From Escallonia rubra (lineage: Eukaryota; Streptophyta; Magnoliopsida; Escalloniales; Escalloniaceae): DNA of 64,000 nucleotides. Positions within the stretch are counted from its first letter, which is position 1; each line of letters opens with the position of its first letter. The notes under the pieces were generated by a model. That model made no database searches, was not told where the DNA came from, and saw only the letters and a program-made list of their open reading frames with translations. The DNA lies in the NCBI GenBank assembly GCA_033065855.1, contig JAVXUO010000067.1, positions 124,001-188,000 on the forward strand, written 5' to 3'. Positions 1 through 10,760 of the stretch are shown here, one piece after another. A program made the position numbers and the translations under genes.

Positions 1-1740
1 TGCTGGCGATTTCCCTGCCAACATTCCGTAGGCCAATACAAGTATTCTCCTCACAAAGGACAGAACCCTGAAGGGTCCGGGTTTGAAGTTTCTCCTTATA
101 AAATTGGTGTAAAGGTCACTCCTATCGGCTCGACTGTACGATATACCTCTGCCCGTAACTAGGAAGTACGCATGCAAGTCATTTGATATATAAGAAGACT
201 AAGAGGAATCTTTAGTACAAGGTCATGGAGTTGAAAGATTAATCAAAAGATCGCCTTGAGTACAGAAGAACCAATGGCTTCAACTGTCACTTTCAAATCG
301 GTAGGTCTGGGTAAGACATGCGCATGTGTGAGGTATGTAAATAAAAGATTAAATACCACAGTTTTGTCATATTGTACATGCCATGAAATACAAAGGAAAG
401 TACAACAAGGCCAAAAATCAAAAACTTTTCAAGTCTAGTCCTCTTAGTGTTTTCCTTTTGTCCCTAGTGGAATCGCCACTATGGCGCACCATCTCAGAAA
501 AAATCTCATCGAAAAAAGAATTTTAAATGGAGTCGCCTTCTTATTTAATTAAAGGAAGGGAAAATAAAAAAAGACCTAAAATTACTCTAAAAGTGTCCAA
601 TAGGACGACTGATCTTATCAAAACCAAAAGAGGAGTCCAGGGAGTATGTTACACAACGGGAAGGTGTTAGGCACCCACCGCGCCTTTTCAGTCTTTACTT
701 CGTTTTTAAAGAATTTTAACCTTAAGAACACATGACATCTAAAATATGATTAAAACACATCCTAAGTTAATTTTTAGATTTTTGGCTTGAGCTGAACAAT
801 ATGGGTCGAATTGCCTATGTATCCCATCAGACAATCATAATTAAAACTTCCGTGATTCGACTCTGGTCCTTCGGGAAATAATCTACATTTCGAACTTGGA
901 CTTTAGACAAAGAAAATGTAAAAAGACTATTTTTGTTATTTTTGAAATGAAATGAGATCACATGGAAGAAGACAATCTATATGATTTCTACCCCAGAAAA
1001 GTTAGTGAATATTACCTCGCAATGTAGCTTGTTTGGATGACTCGAGGATATTCTCCGTAGAATCCACGATGCAAAGAGCAAAAAGACGTTTTGAGAATGA
1101 TTTAAAGGGCTTGAATTCTCGAGAGAGATATTATGTCCTTTCCATGAAGAAATGGCACACAAGCTCCAAGGAGAATAAGCTTCCTTACTTAAAACCTAAG
1201 ACCCCTAAAAATGAAGACAAAGGGCCTTAATCATAGTGTTTAGGGTCGCAGAATCTGATAAGATTGACAATACCAATATGTAATGCTGGAAATAAGTCAT
1301 AATAAGTAATAAAATCATAGATTGACAATAGTCAACTAACCGCCCGGTTAGTCGAATATTGGCCGGTTCACCCCATTAATTAAAAATATTTTCTCCCAAT
1401 TTCGAGACATTATCTGCCCTTATTTTTGGTAATTATCTCTAATATCACATATGTGATGTACCAGATTCGGGATAAGTCATTTCCTAACCAAAAAATAAAT
1501 TGATTTGATTTTTATATCAAGGATAAATCATGGATAATTTTTTCAAAATATCTAGACAAACTATATTAATTAGAATAATCTAGATCTTGGAACGGACTTG
1601 ACACAAATGGACATGACTAATGCAATTAGACTGGATTGATGGACCAGACTTGGACTAGACATGCCACTTGACTGGACTAGACTAAATTAATTAACTAAAT
1701 AACATTTTTAAGCCTAGACTTAATAATACACACTCTCATT
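1..1740. mobile_element. Ty3/gypsy-like relic (LTR/leader region)
   Basis: There is no gene here. At about 465-700 the text has the layout of the LTR/leader segment of many dicot gypsy elements of the Tat type: a 'GGAGTCGCC' block, an AAA-rich stretch, then 'GGGAAGGTGTTAGGCACCC'. The rest is AT-rich with runs of GACTGGACTAGAC-like words at 1590-1690 that recur, apparently inverted, near 52390-52450. No pol domain was seen and the edges are not resolvable. I infer an old, broken LTR-element fossil. Family assignment rests on that one motif only. Confidence 0.4.
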
Positions 1741-1789
1741 AATAATAAAGCTCATTACTTGTTTAATTGAAAATGCCTACAATAATGGG

Positions 1790-2405
1790 GTGCTTACATG
1801 TACTTTTCATAATTAATGATAGCAACTTTGTAAGATTGTTAGTTAGTTTTGAGCTGATTTCTTTATCCAACTATGCTGTCAATAATCAACATAAAGTTGC
1901 ACTTTGTTGTAATTTGAGAGACTATTCGTTGTATCCAGTTTTTGCACTAAGTTTATCAAAGCTGTAAATTATTTTAATGAAAACGATTCAACTTTTGGCG
2001 CCATTAGCAACATCGTAGCATCAACAATCTTAAGCCGTAATTTCATTTCTTTTCGAGTGGCACGCTCATAGAAAGCTTTTTTTGTGGACTTTCGTCAAAC
2101 TTGAGAGCAACTTGAAGGTAAAAAATTTTGGCATTAGCAAATAAAAGTTACATTTTCTTTAATCTTAACTTAGCATAGTTTACGTTCTCACAACCCGGAA
2201 GACTGAGGAGCTTGAGAATGAGACCGTGGCAGAGACTCCAAAAGGACCGAAGCAAGAGCAAGATGATTATTACCAGAAAGGCCATGTAGGTAATTCGCTC
2301 TCAAACATACTTACTTGTAACATGAGAAATCAACGGCGAAAGATGTGTGGGGTGCTTTGCAGAGCACTTACTAGGTAAAACTTGGTAAATGAAGGCGCTT
2401 AGTAA
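1790..2405 (+). repeat. Exon-like tandem unit, block A copy 1
   Basis: First of three tandem copies of a roughly 615 bp unit. Landmarks are TTTTGGCGCCA at 1993, 2607 and 3237. The unit looks like a duplicated gene piece rather than a satellite. One stretch reads like coding sequence (TRLEDSSFGA-like, then MARSLKAF-like), followed by AAGGTAAAAAAT resembling a splice donor. After a short gap comes a second stretch reading LENETVAETPK and QDDYYQKGHV. I do not recognise the parent gene. The same unit occurs twice at 53395-55025. Confidence 0.6.
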
Positions 2406-3045
2406 AACTTAAATAATGGGATTCTAAATATAGTTAGAAGTTCTTGATTGACTAAATTGATTTTTACGAAATCTTTCATAGGTTTCACTTCGTTGCAGTC
2501 TGAGAGACTATTCATCATTCCCAGTTTGCGCAGTAATTTTACTAAAATGGAAGGCACGATTATGTTTTGGGGAAAACGACGCTCTAACACGCCATGAAGA
2601 TTCATCTTTTGGCGCCATCAATATCAGCATAGCACCAGCAATCTTAAAATGTAACTTCATACTTGTACTAATGGCACAATCATTAAAAGCCTTTTTTTGT
2701 AGAGTTAGTCAATCTTAAATAGTAGCTTGAAGGGAATAATTTTAGGCATTGGCAAAAAAAAGTTACAATTTCTTTAATCTAAATTCAACGTGGTATATGT
2801 TCTCAGAACCTCAAAGACAGAGGAACATGAGAATAAGACCGTCTCAGAGACTCCAAAAGGACTAAAATAGGAGCACGAAGATTATTACCGAAAGGGCCAC
2901 ATAAGTATTTCTCTCTCAAACATACTTACTTGTACCATGAGAAATTAGCGGCAAAATATAGATGTGTGTGGGGCGCTTTGCAGAGCACTTACTTGGAAAA
3001 CTTGATAAAGGATGGCACGAATTACTTGGTAAAACTAAAATAATG
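2406..3045 (+). repeat. Exon-like tandem unit, block A copy 2
   Basis: Second copy of the unit, about 630 bp to the next landmark. It keeps the 'gattcatcttttggcgcca' stretch, the 'atggcacaatcattaaaagc' stretch and the GAGACTCCAAAAGGACT block, with scattered substitutions and small indels that break any common frame. It is directly joined to copy 1 and copy 3. Confidence 0.6.
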
Positions 3046-3326
3046 GGATTTTGAAGATAGTTAGAAGTTATTGATTGACTTGATTGATATTTATGAAATC
3101 TTTTCATCGGTTGGACTTCATTGTAGTCTGCTTGACTATTCGTCGTACCCAGTTTGCACACCAATTTTATAAAAAAATGGAAGGTGAGATTATGCTTTAA
3201 AGAAATCGATGTTGTAACGCGCCTTGAAGATTCATCTTTTGGCGCCACCAATAACAATGTAGCACCAATAATCTTAAGCCGGAACTTTAGACTTGTACTA
3301 ATGGCACGATCATTAAAAGCTTTTTT

Positions 3327-3349
3327 AATTATTATTATTATTATTATTA
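3327..3349. repeat. (ATT)n microsatellite
   Basis: About seven uninterrupted ATT units lie immediately left of the inverted-repeat element that splits unit copy 3. The homologous position in copy 2 has only a T-run, so the array probably grew at or near the insertion junction. Confidence 0.85.
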
Positions 3350-4178
3350 GAGTTAGAGACTGTTTGATAAAACTGAAACTTAAATACTTAAAAGTTAAGC
3401 TTTGAATTTGTAAAATTGAAAACTTTAAGCAAATGAATTTTTCTTGAAAAATAAGTTAACCTCTTCGGTAACCAAAAGCAAATGTCTGAAAGATTATTTC
3501 ACTGATAAACTTATTCATACCAAAATTATGTGTTTATTTATGTACTTTATAACTTTGTTTTTGCCAAAATCTCGTTGTTGGTGTGGTGGTGATAGCGGCG
3601 ATGGACTAATGGTAGTGGCGGTGGTGGCGGTGAAATGTTTCAATGGTGGCGGTAGTAGTGCATGAAGATGTGGTTCGATAATCGTGGTGTGATTCGATAC
3701 GCAGTGACATAACGGTCATGGCAGTGATTGTAGTGTGGTGGATATATAGATGGTTTTGCCAAAAAACATGGATGTCGTGACTCCGGTGATTGTCTGGTGG
3801 AGCTGACGGTGTCCTTTTGGTGATGGTGGTGGTGATAGTGGCTAAGTTATGGTAATTGTGGTGGCGGTAGCAAAAGGGAATAATGGTGTGGTGGTTAATG
3901 TGTGGCGGAGGCGGTGTTACTGGCAAATTAATTGAGGTGACATCATGGTGGTAATTCTTTCTTATGTAAACTTATATTCAATAACGTTTAACCATCTTGA
4001 CTTAAAATTAATTGATAAGTATTAAGTAAGTCCATCCTGACTTAAAACTTTAGTCTATTTTTCATAAGACTTAATTGTTTAAGTAATACAGCATTAAGCG
4101 TTATCAAACACACTTAATTAAAAATCATTTAAAATTTTATAATTTTAAGTGTTTAATTGTTTTATCAAACACACCCAT
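3340..4178. mobile_element. Non-autonomous TIR element (MITE-like)
   Basis: The left end reads GACTGTTTGATAAAAC and the right end reads GTTTTATCAAACACACCC. These are inverted copies of about 15 bases with AT-rich, similarly inverted subterminal DNA. Compared with copy 2 of the surrounding repeat, this is extra DNA, so insertion is supported. No clean target-site duplication is visible and a few tens of bases of the host unit are missing. The interior at 3570-3930 is a degenerate GGT/GTG trinucleotide tract. The superfamily is probably hAT-like but this is unproven. Confidence 0.55.
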
Positions 4179-4811
4179 TAGCAAAATCAGAGTTACTCAT
4201 TTTTTAATAAAAAAATTCAGCGTGATATACCTTCTCACAACCTCGAAGACAGAGGAACGGGAGAATAAGACTGTGGCAGACACTCCAGAAAGACTGAAAC
4301 AGGAGCAAGATGATTATTACCAGAAAGGTCACGTAGGTAATTCACTCTCAAACATACTTATTTCTGCCATGAGAAATCAGCGGCAAAAGATGTTGGGGCG
4401 TTTTGGAGACCGCTTACTTAGTAAAGGAAGCGACCGCCCAGAAGCGCCGGATGTCTTGCTCTTATCTTCGTCTTTGTGTTTCTGCACAAATGGACTTGGC
4501 ATCGCACATATCCCAGAGACGTTGAGTCACAGCTTTTCCGTTTTGTTCAGTGTGCAATGGGGTACCAGATGTAATTGGGTGATAGCTGTAGATAACTTTG
4601 CAACTTGATTCAGATTATATGCAAAGTTTGGGTGTTAACGTAACAGTGTTGCTAATTGTATTTTGCTGGAGAATCGTTGTAATAAATTTTAGCAAGAGCG
4701 AAATACATTTTTAGCGGCTTTTGACGAGATGATGCAAATCTTCTGAAGATCAGTACTTCTGAATCTCCAACCCTTCAGACATAATAGTTTTTTATGTGGG
4801 GGGAATCGAAA

Positions 4812-6644
4812 TTAACTTTCATGAGGGAAGAGCTGAATCGGAAGACCATCTACTGGAATCGGAGATGGTTCATTGATGATCTTTTCATCTGGATTCAACC
4901 TCTTCCATTTGAACTTTGTGACCAGCCTATGCATGAAGATCAGTACTTCTACACGGGCATACTCTCTGCCGGGGCACATCCTGGGTCCTCCTCCAAATGG
5001 TACAAAACTGAATGGCAGAGGTCCATTTCCTTCAAACCTTGACGGGTCAAACTTCTCCGGATTAGGAAAGTAATTTGGGTCTTTATGTGTTGAATAAACA
5101 CTCCAAAAGGCCTGTTATTGTGATTATGACAAAAAGGATCAATATATACATTCATGGAACTACACGGTAATATGACAACAAGGATCAATATATACTTTCA
5201 TGGAACTACACGGTAAAATGAAGCAAAAATCATTGAAAAAGGTTTCATGTACAAATAGTGAAAACTCACCTTCCATCCCTTTGGTATCTTAAAGCCCGCA
5301 TATGTGAAATCCTTAATAGCTTGTCTGAAAGATCCTAGAGAAGGAGGTTGTAGCCTCAATATCTCATTTAGAACACACCGAGAATACTTCATCTTTTGGA
5401 CGTCTTCCCAATCCAACCGCTCTCTTGGTCCTTTTGAGTTCGAAATCTCTGTTTGTTCTATTTCAAAGGTAAACCAAGTTTAAGGAAAATGAAAACCACT
5501 CGGTTAACATTTTCAGGAAATAGCTCTAGTTATAGGAAATGCATAAACAGAACGGATAGTATATCTGCTTTAAGGAGACGGTGGTGTTCGGTTTAAGATC
5601 ACTATAGGTGCATGTCCAATATTTGATTTGTTTCAGATATAAAGTAAGAAATAAAGCATGAATTTGACCCTGAGATTGGGATTTACCTTTGAAGACTTGA
5701 GCATAGACATCAGGATGATCTGCAAGATAGTATACAACAAAAGCAATAGCAGTGGTCACTGTATCATGGCTCGCAAAAAGTATGCCCAAGATCATGTCAG
5801 CAGCCTCCATCTCTGTCAGGAATTTGCCATCCTCGTCGGCGGAAAACAGTAAGTGGGACAAAAGATCGCGAGTTCGCATTTCTATCTTCTCATTCGGTTG
5901 CCTCCTTCTCTCCTTGAGGATAGGCGACAGCTCGTGCCTGATGTGATCGGCGGCCTTTATTGCACGATTGAAAGTCGTGCCAGGGAAGTTTATTGGCACG
6001 GCTAAGAACCCGGCGGCGACGAGGCCAAAATGGTTTGCGAAACTCGCCACCTGATTGGGATCCTCCACGCTCATAAAAAGCCGGCACGCCATCTCGAACG
6101 TGAACTTCTTCGCTAGGGTGAAAGCCTTAACTTGCTTATTAGATGCACCACTCCAGTCTCTCTTCAAGTGTTGCATGGCAATGCGATCCATTATCGGCAC
6201 GTACTTTTGAAGCGCTTCCGGCTTAAGGAATTCTGGGAGGATCCTTCTCAGCTTTCTCGCCCGTAAGGTAGCGTTGGTTTCGCTGTTTTTTGCAGTGCCG
6301 ATCTTCTCGATGGTGGGTGGCCACCAGGATCTCACAAGCTTGTTCTCGTTGGAGAACAAAAACTTGTTACCCGATGCTCCACAGAACACTGCTACGGTTT
6401 CTCCGGCAATGGAGGTTTTGAATATCTCCGGTGAGAATTTGTCCATCCTCTCTCTAACGAACTTATCAGGAGTGCCATTCCGGCCTGAGGTGATGAATTC
6501 AAGCGATTCTCCGATAATTGGCCAACCAGTATTGCCAGGAGGAGATCTCTGGTCACGAGGGGATTTTTTACGGAAGATGAAGAATAAAGAGAAAGATGCA
6601 TAGAGTAGCCCAAAGAGCAGTAGACATGTGAGAGTGAGATCCAT
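4812..6644 (-). CDS. Cytochrome P450, CYP716 family (triterpenoid oxidase type), three exons
   Basis: Exon 1 is 6644-5687, exon 2 is 5457-5270 and exon 3 is 5111-4812. All introns are GT-AG and the joined length is 1446 bp (481 residues), the usual size for CYP716. The N-terminus has a hydrophobic anchor ([19 protein letters not shown]) followed by the proline hinge [16 protein letters not shown], typical of CYP716. The I-helix motif is A291-S-H-D294-T295, with Ser where most P450s have Gly. The K-helix ExxR is E351-ILR354. The heme loop [13 protein letters not shown] has its thiolate Cys at 428. Family members are ER-bound monooxygenases using NADPH-P450 reductase; CYP716A enzymes often oxidise C-28 of beta-amyrin, alpha-amyrin or lupeol. 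The family call is strong but the substrate is inference. The start is the first Met before the anchor. It looks intact. A broken paralogue lies at 62093-62801. Confidence 0.9.
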
Positions 6645-6689
6645 ATGGTCAAGCGAGCAAAGGATGAAGTTGGGTAGTAGAAGATGTGT

Positions 6690-6702
6690 TTCTTATAGGT
6701 AA
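6690..6702 (-). promoter_or_regulatory. Possible TATA box of the P450 gene
   Basis: Read on the minus strand, CCTATAAGAAACAC lies about 45-55 bases before the P450 ATG. A TATA box here would give a very short 5' leader. Position and sequence fit but nothing else confirms it. Upstream of it the DNA soon becomes the Pack-MULE-like segment. Confidence 0.35.
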
Positions 6703-6734
6703 TCAAGGTGTGCAAATTAAGCTTTCAAATGTCC

Positions 6735-6835
6735 AAATGATTTAATTAGGGTTTCAAAATCAACCCTAATTTAAAAGTTAGGGTTTTGAAACCTTAAAAT
6801 TAGGGTTTCAGAACCCTAATTTTGAAATTAGGGTT
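6735..6835. repeat. Dispersed TTAGGGTTT / AACCCTAA motifs
   Basis: Five or so copies of TTAGGGTTT or its complement are spaced irregularly and in both orientations. They resemble the plant telo-box but are not in tandem 7-bp phase, so this is not an interstitial telomere array. Confidence 0.6.
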
Positions 6836-6974
6836 TATCCACATCTGGAATCTTGCCGCCGGCAGCCCCAGCTCCCTCCCTCGATCCATGTCGCCGGTAA
6901 CCCAAGCCCCCTCCCTTCCCCAAAACCCACATCGTCGCTGCCCTTCCCTCAGCCCCACATCGTCGCCGCCGTGA

Positions 6975-7211
6975 CAAATCTCCACAAAGCCCAGGGTTCC
7001 CCAAAAAGCTGCTCCTGTAAATCTTCTTAGCATACATTGAAGGAATTTCGCCCGAAAGGCGATTACTTGACAAATTGAGCTGATTGAGCTTCAAATTTTG
7101 CAACCCAACTGGGATTTTCCCAGAAAACCGGTTACCCCTGCCGAAAAACTCCACCAAGTTCTCCAGCCACCCAATTTCTTCCGGTATACTACCGGAAAAG
7201 TTATTCTCCAG
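6975..7211 (-). pseudogene. LRR receptor-like kinase fragment (HAESA/HSL type)
   Basis: The minus-strand frame contains two to three leucine-rich repeats (NNFSGSIPEEIG, then GNRFSGKIPVGLQ, then LNQLNLSSNRLSGEIPS). These are followed by the cap region YRSSFLGNPGLCGDL that closes the extracellular domain of HAESA-like receptor kinases. No transmembrane segment or kinase domain follows: after CGDL the frame runs into low-complexity, arginine- and glycine-rich sequence. The parent would be a plasma-membrane peptide-hormone receptor, but this is only about 79 codons of it. It sits in GC-rich DNA beside a Mutator-type terminal repeat, so capture by a Pack-MULE is the likely origin. Confidence 0.75.
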
Positions 7212-7289
7212 CCACCTTCGCTGCAGATCTCCCATAGTTGCAGATCTCCAGTTGCAGATCTCCACCGTCGCTGCCCTTCCCGCAGTTGC

Positions 7290-7525
7290 TGATCCTGGGT
7301 GGGCGGTGACGGGGAAGGGGGAGGTAGGCGGTGACGGGGTGACGAGGAAGGGGGAAGCAGATGGGGTGCGGCGCCGGGGAAGGGGAGGAAGAAGGGGCTG
7401 GTGGGTGACGGGGAATGGGGAGGCAGGTGGGGTGCGGCGCCGGGGAAGGGGAGGAAGAATGGGTGGGTGGGTGACGGGGAAGGGGGAGGCAGGGGTGGGT
7501 GGGTGACGGGGAAGGGGGATGCAGA
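7290..7525 (+). repeat. GC-rich minisatellite
   Basis: About four imperfect copies of a unit built from GGTGACGGGGAAGGGGGAGGCAG and GTGGGGTGCGGCGCCGGGG, overall period near 60 bases. A run of nine to ten G follows at about 7540. The open frame across it has no meaning beyond base composition. Confidence 0.75.
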
Positions 7526-8519
7526 TGAGGGGGCTAGGGGTGGGGGGGGGGGGGTTAAGAGTAAAGTAAAGATGAAATAAAGTCTTTTTTTTAATGAAGT
7601 AATGGCATTAAAAAAAATAAGGTTCTAACTCAGGGGCAATACAGTCTTTTTATTAAAACCGTTAAGATTTTTAGGGTTCCGTTTGTCGATGGACATAAGT
7701 GTTACATTTTGAAACTTTGTGTCCTTGAGTGTAATTACCCCCAAACCTCAGGGACATAGGTGTAATTAGCCCTACTTATTTTACTCCGTAATAAGGTTGC
7801 TTATAAAGATCTAGTCAAGGCAAAGAAAGCCATTGGGTGATAAAGTCAATCTTATTTAGTAATCTAGTGGGTAATAGCTGGAACGAGGTGCACTGCTTTA
7901 ATTTAGTAATGATTAGCTAAACTTCATCCGTGCCTTGTATTTGACTAATCAAATTTGTGTGGAAGTTTACTCCCTAAAGCTGAATATTGCATTGTCAAAT
8001 GACATTGCACCTGAAGTGTTTTTGAAATGATTATTGATTTAAGGGATTGAGTTGATACTCATCCCTATGTTTATATTGAAATGTTGTGATTTTCTTTGAA
8101 AACCCTTTTAAAATTATCATTTGATTGTATATAGAAAATCATTTGAATCGTTCTGTTTCTCCGTTTTGAAAGTTGTTATTTGGTTTAAATGTAAAATCGT
8201 CCGAATCATTTTTGTTCTTTTTAAATCGTTGATCGACCTTACTCGGCTCTGAAAAGCTCACTCCCGTTTGACTTCCTTTCCGCATGCGATAAGCAGAAAT
8301 TAAGTTGCCCGAATAAGGATCAGAGTCGAGCGAGCTAAAGAAAAGGAATTAAATTTTGGTATTGATCGTTAGAACCCCTACGGAAGTTTACTAAGATTAT
8401 GTTTAATGGTTTAGTTGCTCTGACAGCTTGTTGCATTATTTATTGAGGTGGAGGATATATTTGTCTTAGTGAACTGATCGAGCGAGTGTCTAACGTTCCA
8501 AAAATTTTAGGATGTAGCA

Positions 8520-9466
8520 CTAAATACCATGAATCAGATTCTGGCATTCATGGCCCAGCATTTGGTTAATGAGCAGCAAGGTACACAAAACCCTATTCTG
8601 CCGCAACCACAACCAGAATGCTTTGAATTTTAGTGGATCAGTGGACCCTATAGAGGCAAAGGCTTGGATTGCGGAGATGGAGAATGTCTTTCGAGCCATA
8701 AAATGCACCCAAGAAAGAAAAATTAGAATTTGCGGTGTATAAGTTGAGGGGTGAGGCCGACCAGTGGTAGAAGATGGTGGAGAATGGTATGACTCCTCAG
8801 CAAAAGACTGAGATGACTTGGGAACGATTTAAGGAACTGTTTGACAATAGGTACTTTTATGTGAGCTATCGTGAGCAAATGTTGAGGGAACTTACCAATG
8901 TGACCCAAGTGGATCAGGAGACAGTGGATGAATTTGAGGTGCGGTTCGCGTGTCTGGCGAGGTTTGCAACTAGGATGTTACCTACTGAGGTGGATAGATG
9001 TCGGAAGTTCGAGTGGGGACTTAAGCCAGGACTGAGAGATGGGGTGATTTCTGCTCGTTTCTCGAGCTATGTAGAGTGTATTGATTTGGCATGTGCATTA
9101 GAACAGTCCAGGTCGGAAAATAAGAAGAGGATTGAACAAAGATAAGGTGGTCAGAAGAGGGATAGAGAGGAGAATAGAACTTCAGAGGCTGGCAAGCGTC
9201 AACAGTTCTCTTCTTCAGCACATCAGGGTGCTCAGAGTCAGAAGATGGGACATGTACAGGGAATTAGGTCAGGGCAGAGTGCTGAATTCAGAGGAGCACA
9301 GAGCGCAGGAGCTAGATCGGTTCAAAGTGCTAGGTCGGATCTTTCGGCAATTCTGTGTCCTACATGTGGAAGGAACCATGGGAATAAACCATGCTACATA
9401 CTTACTGGAGGATGTTTCAAATGTGGCAGTATGGAACATCAAGTTCAAAATTGTCTTTTAGTCTAG
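8520..9466 (+). mobile_element. gypsy gag relic with CCHC zinc knuckle
   Basis: The central part (8774-9145) matches the plant retrotransposon gag domain: WERFKELFDNRYF, then VDEFEVRFACLARFA, then CRKFEWGLKPGLRDG. About 300 bases on is a zinc knuckle of the form CX2CX4HX4C (CFKCGSMEHQVQNC, ending near 9457). Gag would form the virus-like particle shell. The region is broken and belongs to the surrounding gypsy fossil. Confidence 0.85.
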
Positions 9467-10318
9467 GAGAATCACTCAGCCATCAGCCTCGCACCTACAA
9501 CTAGTTTGGCTATGAGTAGTGCACCTCGTCCGGGAGCAGGTCAGAGTCAGCAGGGTCAAACTCAGCAGGGGCAGAGGCCTAGGACATCGGCCAGACTTTT
9601 TGCTATGTCAGCTCAGGATGATACGACGTCCAATGATATGGTGCCAGGATCATATGTCATGGTGAGATATTTGAAGTTGTGAAATTGTTGAGGCTACCAT
9701 GGATGTTCTTGACTAACGTTTTGAGGGTTATGTGTAACATATGCATTCGGTGACACCTTCTTTTGGGAATTACCTGGTGAAAGCGTAGTGCTTCGATATT
9801 ATAAGTATGTGAAATTTTGAGAACGAAATTTTATAAGGGGGAGATAATGTAATACCCCGATATATTTTAACGGGTTAATTTAAATTTTTTGGCAATTAGC
9901 AAGACCAAATTTTTATCGGCAACCTTTAGCGACAATTTTTAGAAAACATAAGTTTTAGCTAAATGATAGCAGTTATAGGAGATATCGATTTAGGTCTTCA
10001 GCGATGATTAGCGTTAATGATATTTTTAGAAACTTTTGGCGATGAATTTTCTTTTAGTTAGCGTTGATATTTTTATGTAGCCACTTTTAGTGTCAAATAG
10101 TGAAGCGGGTTAGCGTAACAGCCGTTAATAATTTTCCAACATATAGTTTATCGTAAATATTTTATTTTTGGATCATTTCGCAATAATAAGTTTGGGTTTG
10201 AAGTTTTAGTGACAAATGGACGTGTAGGGTTTTCTTTTCATTTTCTAACTAGGATTTTCATTATATATATAAAAGACATGTTATGGGGCAGCCACCCCTT
10301 CTAGCCGTCAGGCCACTG

Positions 10319-10342
10319 TGAGAGAGAGAGAGAGAGAGAGAG
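10319..10342. repeat. (GA)n microsatellite
   Basis: About twelve GA units in the leader part of the gypsy 3' LTR. A purine-rich GGAAGG stretch follows. Confidence 0.9.
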
Positions 10343-10760
10343 GGAAGGAAGGGGAAAAGGAAGGAGGTTTTTTCAGCGGACGTATTGTTTTTCCCGGCGA
10401 TTTAGAACAATTTCTCGGTAAGCCTCTTACAATTTTTCAACATCTTTTGTTTGTCATTTGTATACTGCATGTACAATATGTGGGTGTAGCGATGTAGACA
10501 TGTGATGGGGAATAAAGCCTCTTACAATTTTTCATCATCTCGGTAAGCTGAATATTGCATTGTCAAGGCAAAGAAAGCCATTGGGTGATAAAGTCAATCT
10601 TATTTAGTAATCTAGTGGGTAAATAGCTGGAACGAGGTGCACTGCTTTAATTTAGTAATGATTAGCTAAACTTCATCAGTGCCTTGTATTTGACTAATCA
10701 AATTTGTGTGGAAGTTTACTCCCTAAAGCTGAATATTGCATTGTCAGATGACATTGTCTA

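Larger units (their letters stand above)
3046..4695 (+). repeat. Exon-like tandem unit, block A copy 3, split by an insertion
   Basis: Third copy. Its first half (3046-3325) and second half (about 4195-4695) are separated by an AT-rich inverted-repeat element at about 3340-4178. The second half runs further than copies 1 and 2: after the KGHVGN stretch it continues through GATGTTGGGGCG to AGCAAGAGCGAAATAC, the same 3' extension as the last copy of block B (54540-55025). So the array ends at the same point in both blocks. The longest open stretch (4222-4608, 128 codons) is not recognisable as a known protein. Confidence 0.55.
6725..7772 (-). mobile_element. Pack-MULE-like segment carrying an LRR-kinase fragment
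   Basis: The right edge, read inward on the minus strand from 7772, begins GGGCTAATTACACCTATGTC and continues with text on constant C-run/A-run spacing, as in many plant Mutator-like terminal inverted repeats. No matching left repeat is visible, so the element is truncated or its left end is replaced by the AACCCTAA-rich tract at 6735-6835. Inside lie a HAESA-type LRR fragment (6975-7211) and a GC-rich minisatellite. GC content is far above the flanks, as is common for captured gene pieces. The element call is moderate; the captured gene is clearer. Confidence 0.45.
7807..10760 (+). mobile_element. Ty3/gypsy LTR retrotransposon fossil
   Basis: A broken element. Parts are a piece of the 5' LTR (about 7807-8515), gag (8520-9466), a short stretch of the protease start, then directly the polypurine tract (9838-9844) and the 3' LTR beginning TGTAATACCCCG at 9848. 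Most of pol is absent. Two ~200 bp direct repeats (about 7813-8010 and 10562-10757) with very few differences are matching parts of the two LTRs, which suggests a fairly young insertion despite the damage. A TATA-like stretch at 10262 and a GA-rich leader at 10319 fit the promoter part of the 3' LTR. Confidence 0.75.

Noticed and set aside
3606-3926. His/Thr-rich 106-codon frame
   Set aside because: Falls in the GGT-rich core of a MITE-like element.
4873-5188. Three short frames on both strands overlapping the P450 3' end
   Set aside because: They are shadows of P450 exon 3, whose true minus-strand frame gives the heme loop and a proper C-terminus.
5526-5686. P450 exon 1 extending to a stop at 5526
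   Set aside because: The frame after 5687 is intron: a GT donor follows VYAQVFK and exon 2 restores the family sequence.
6735-6835. Interstitial telomere repeat from TTAGGGTTT motifs
   Set aside because: The motifs are in mixed orientation and irregularly spaced, not in 7-base tandem phase.
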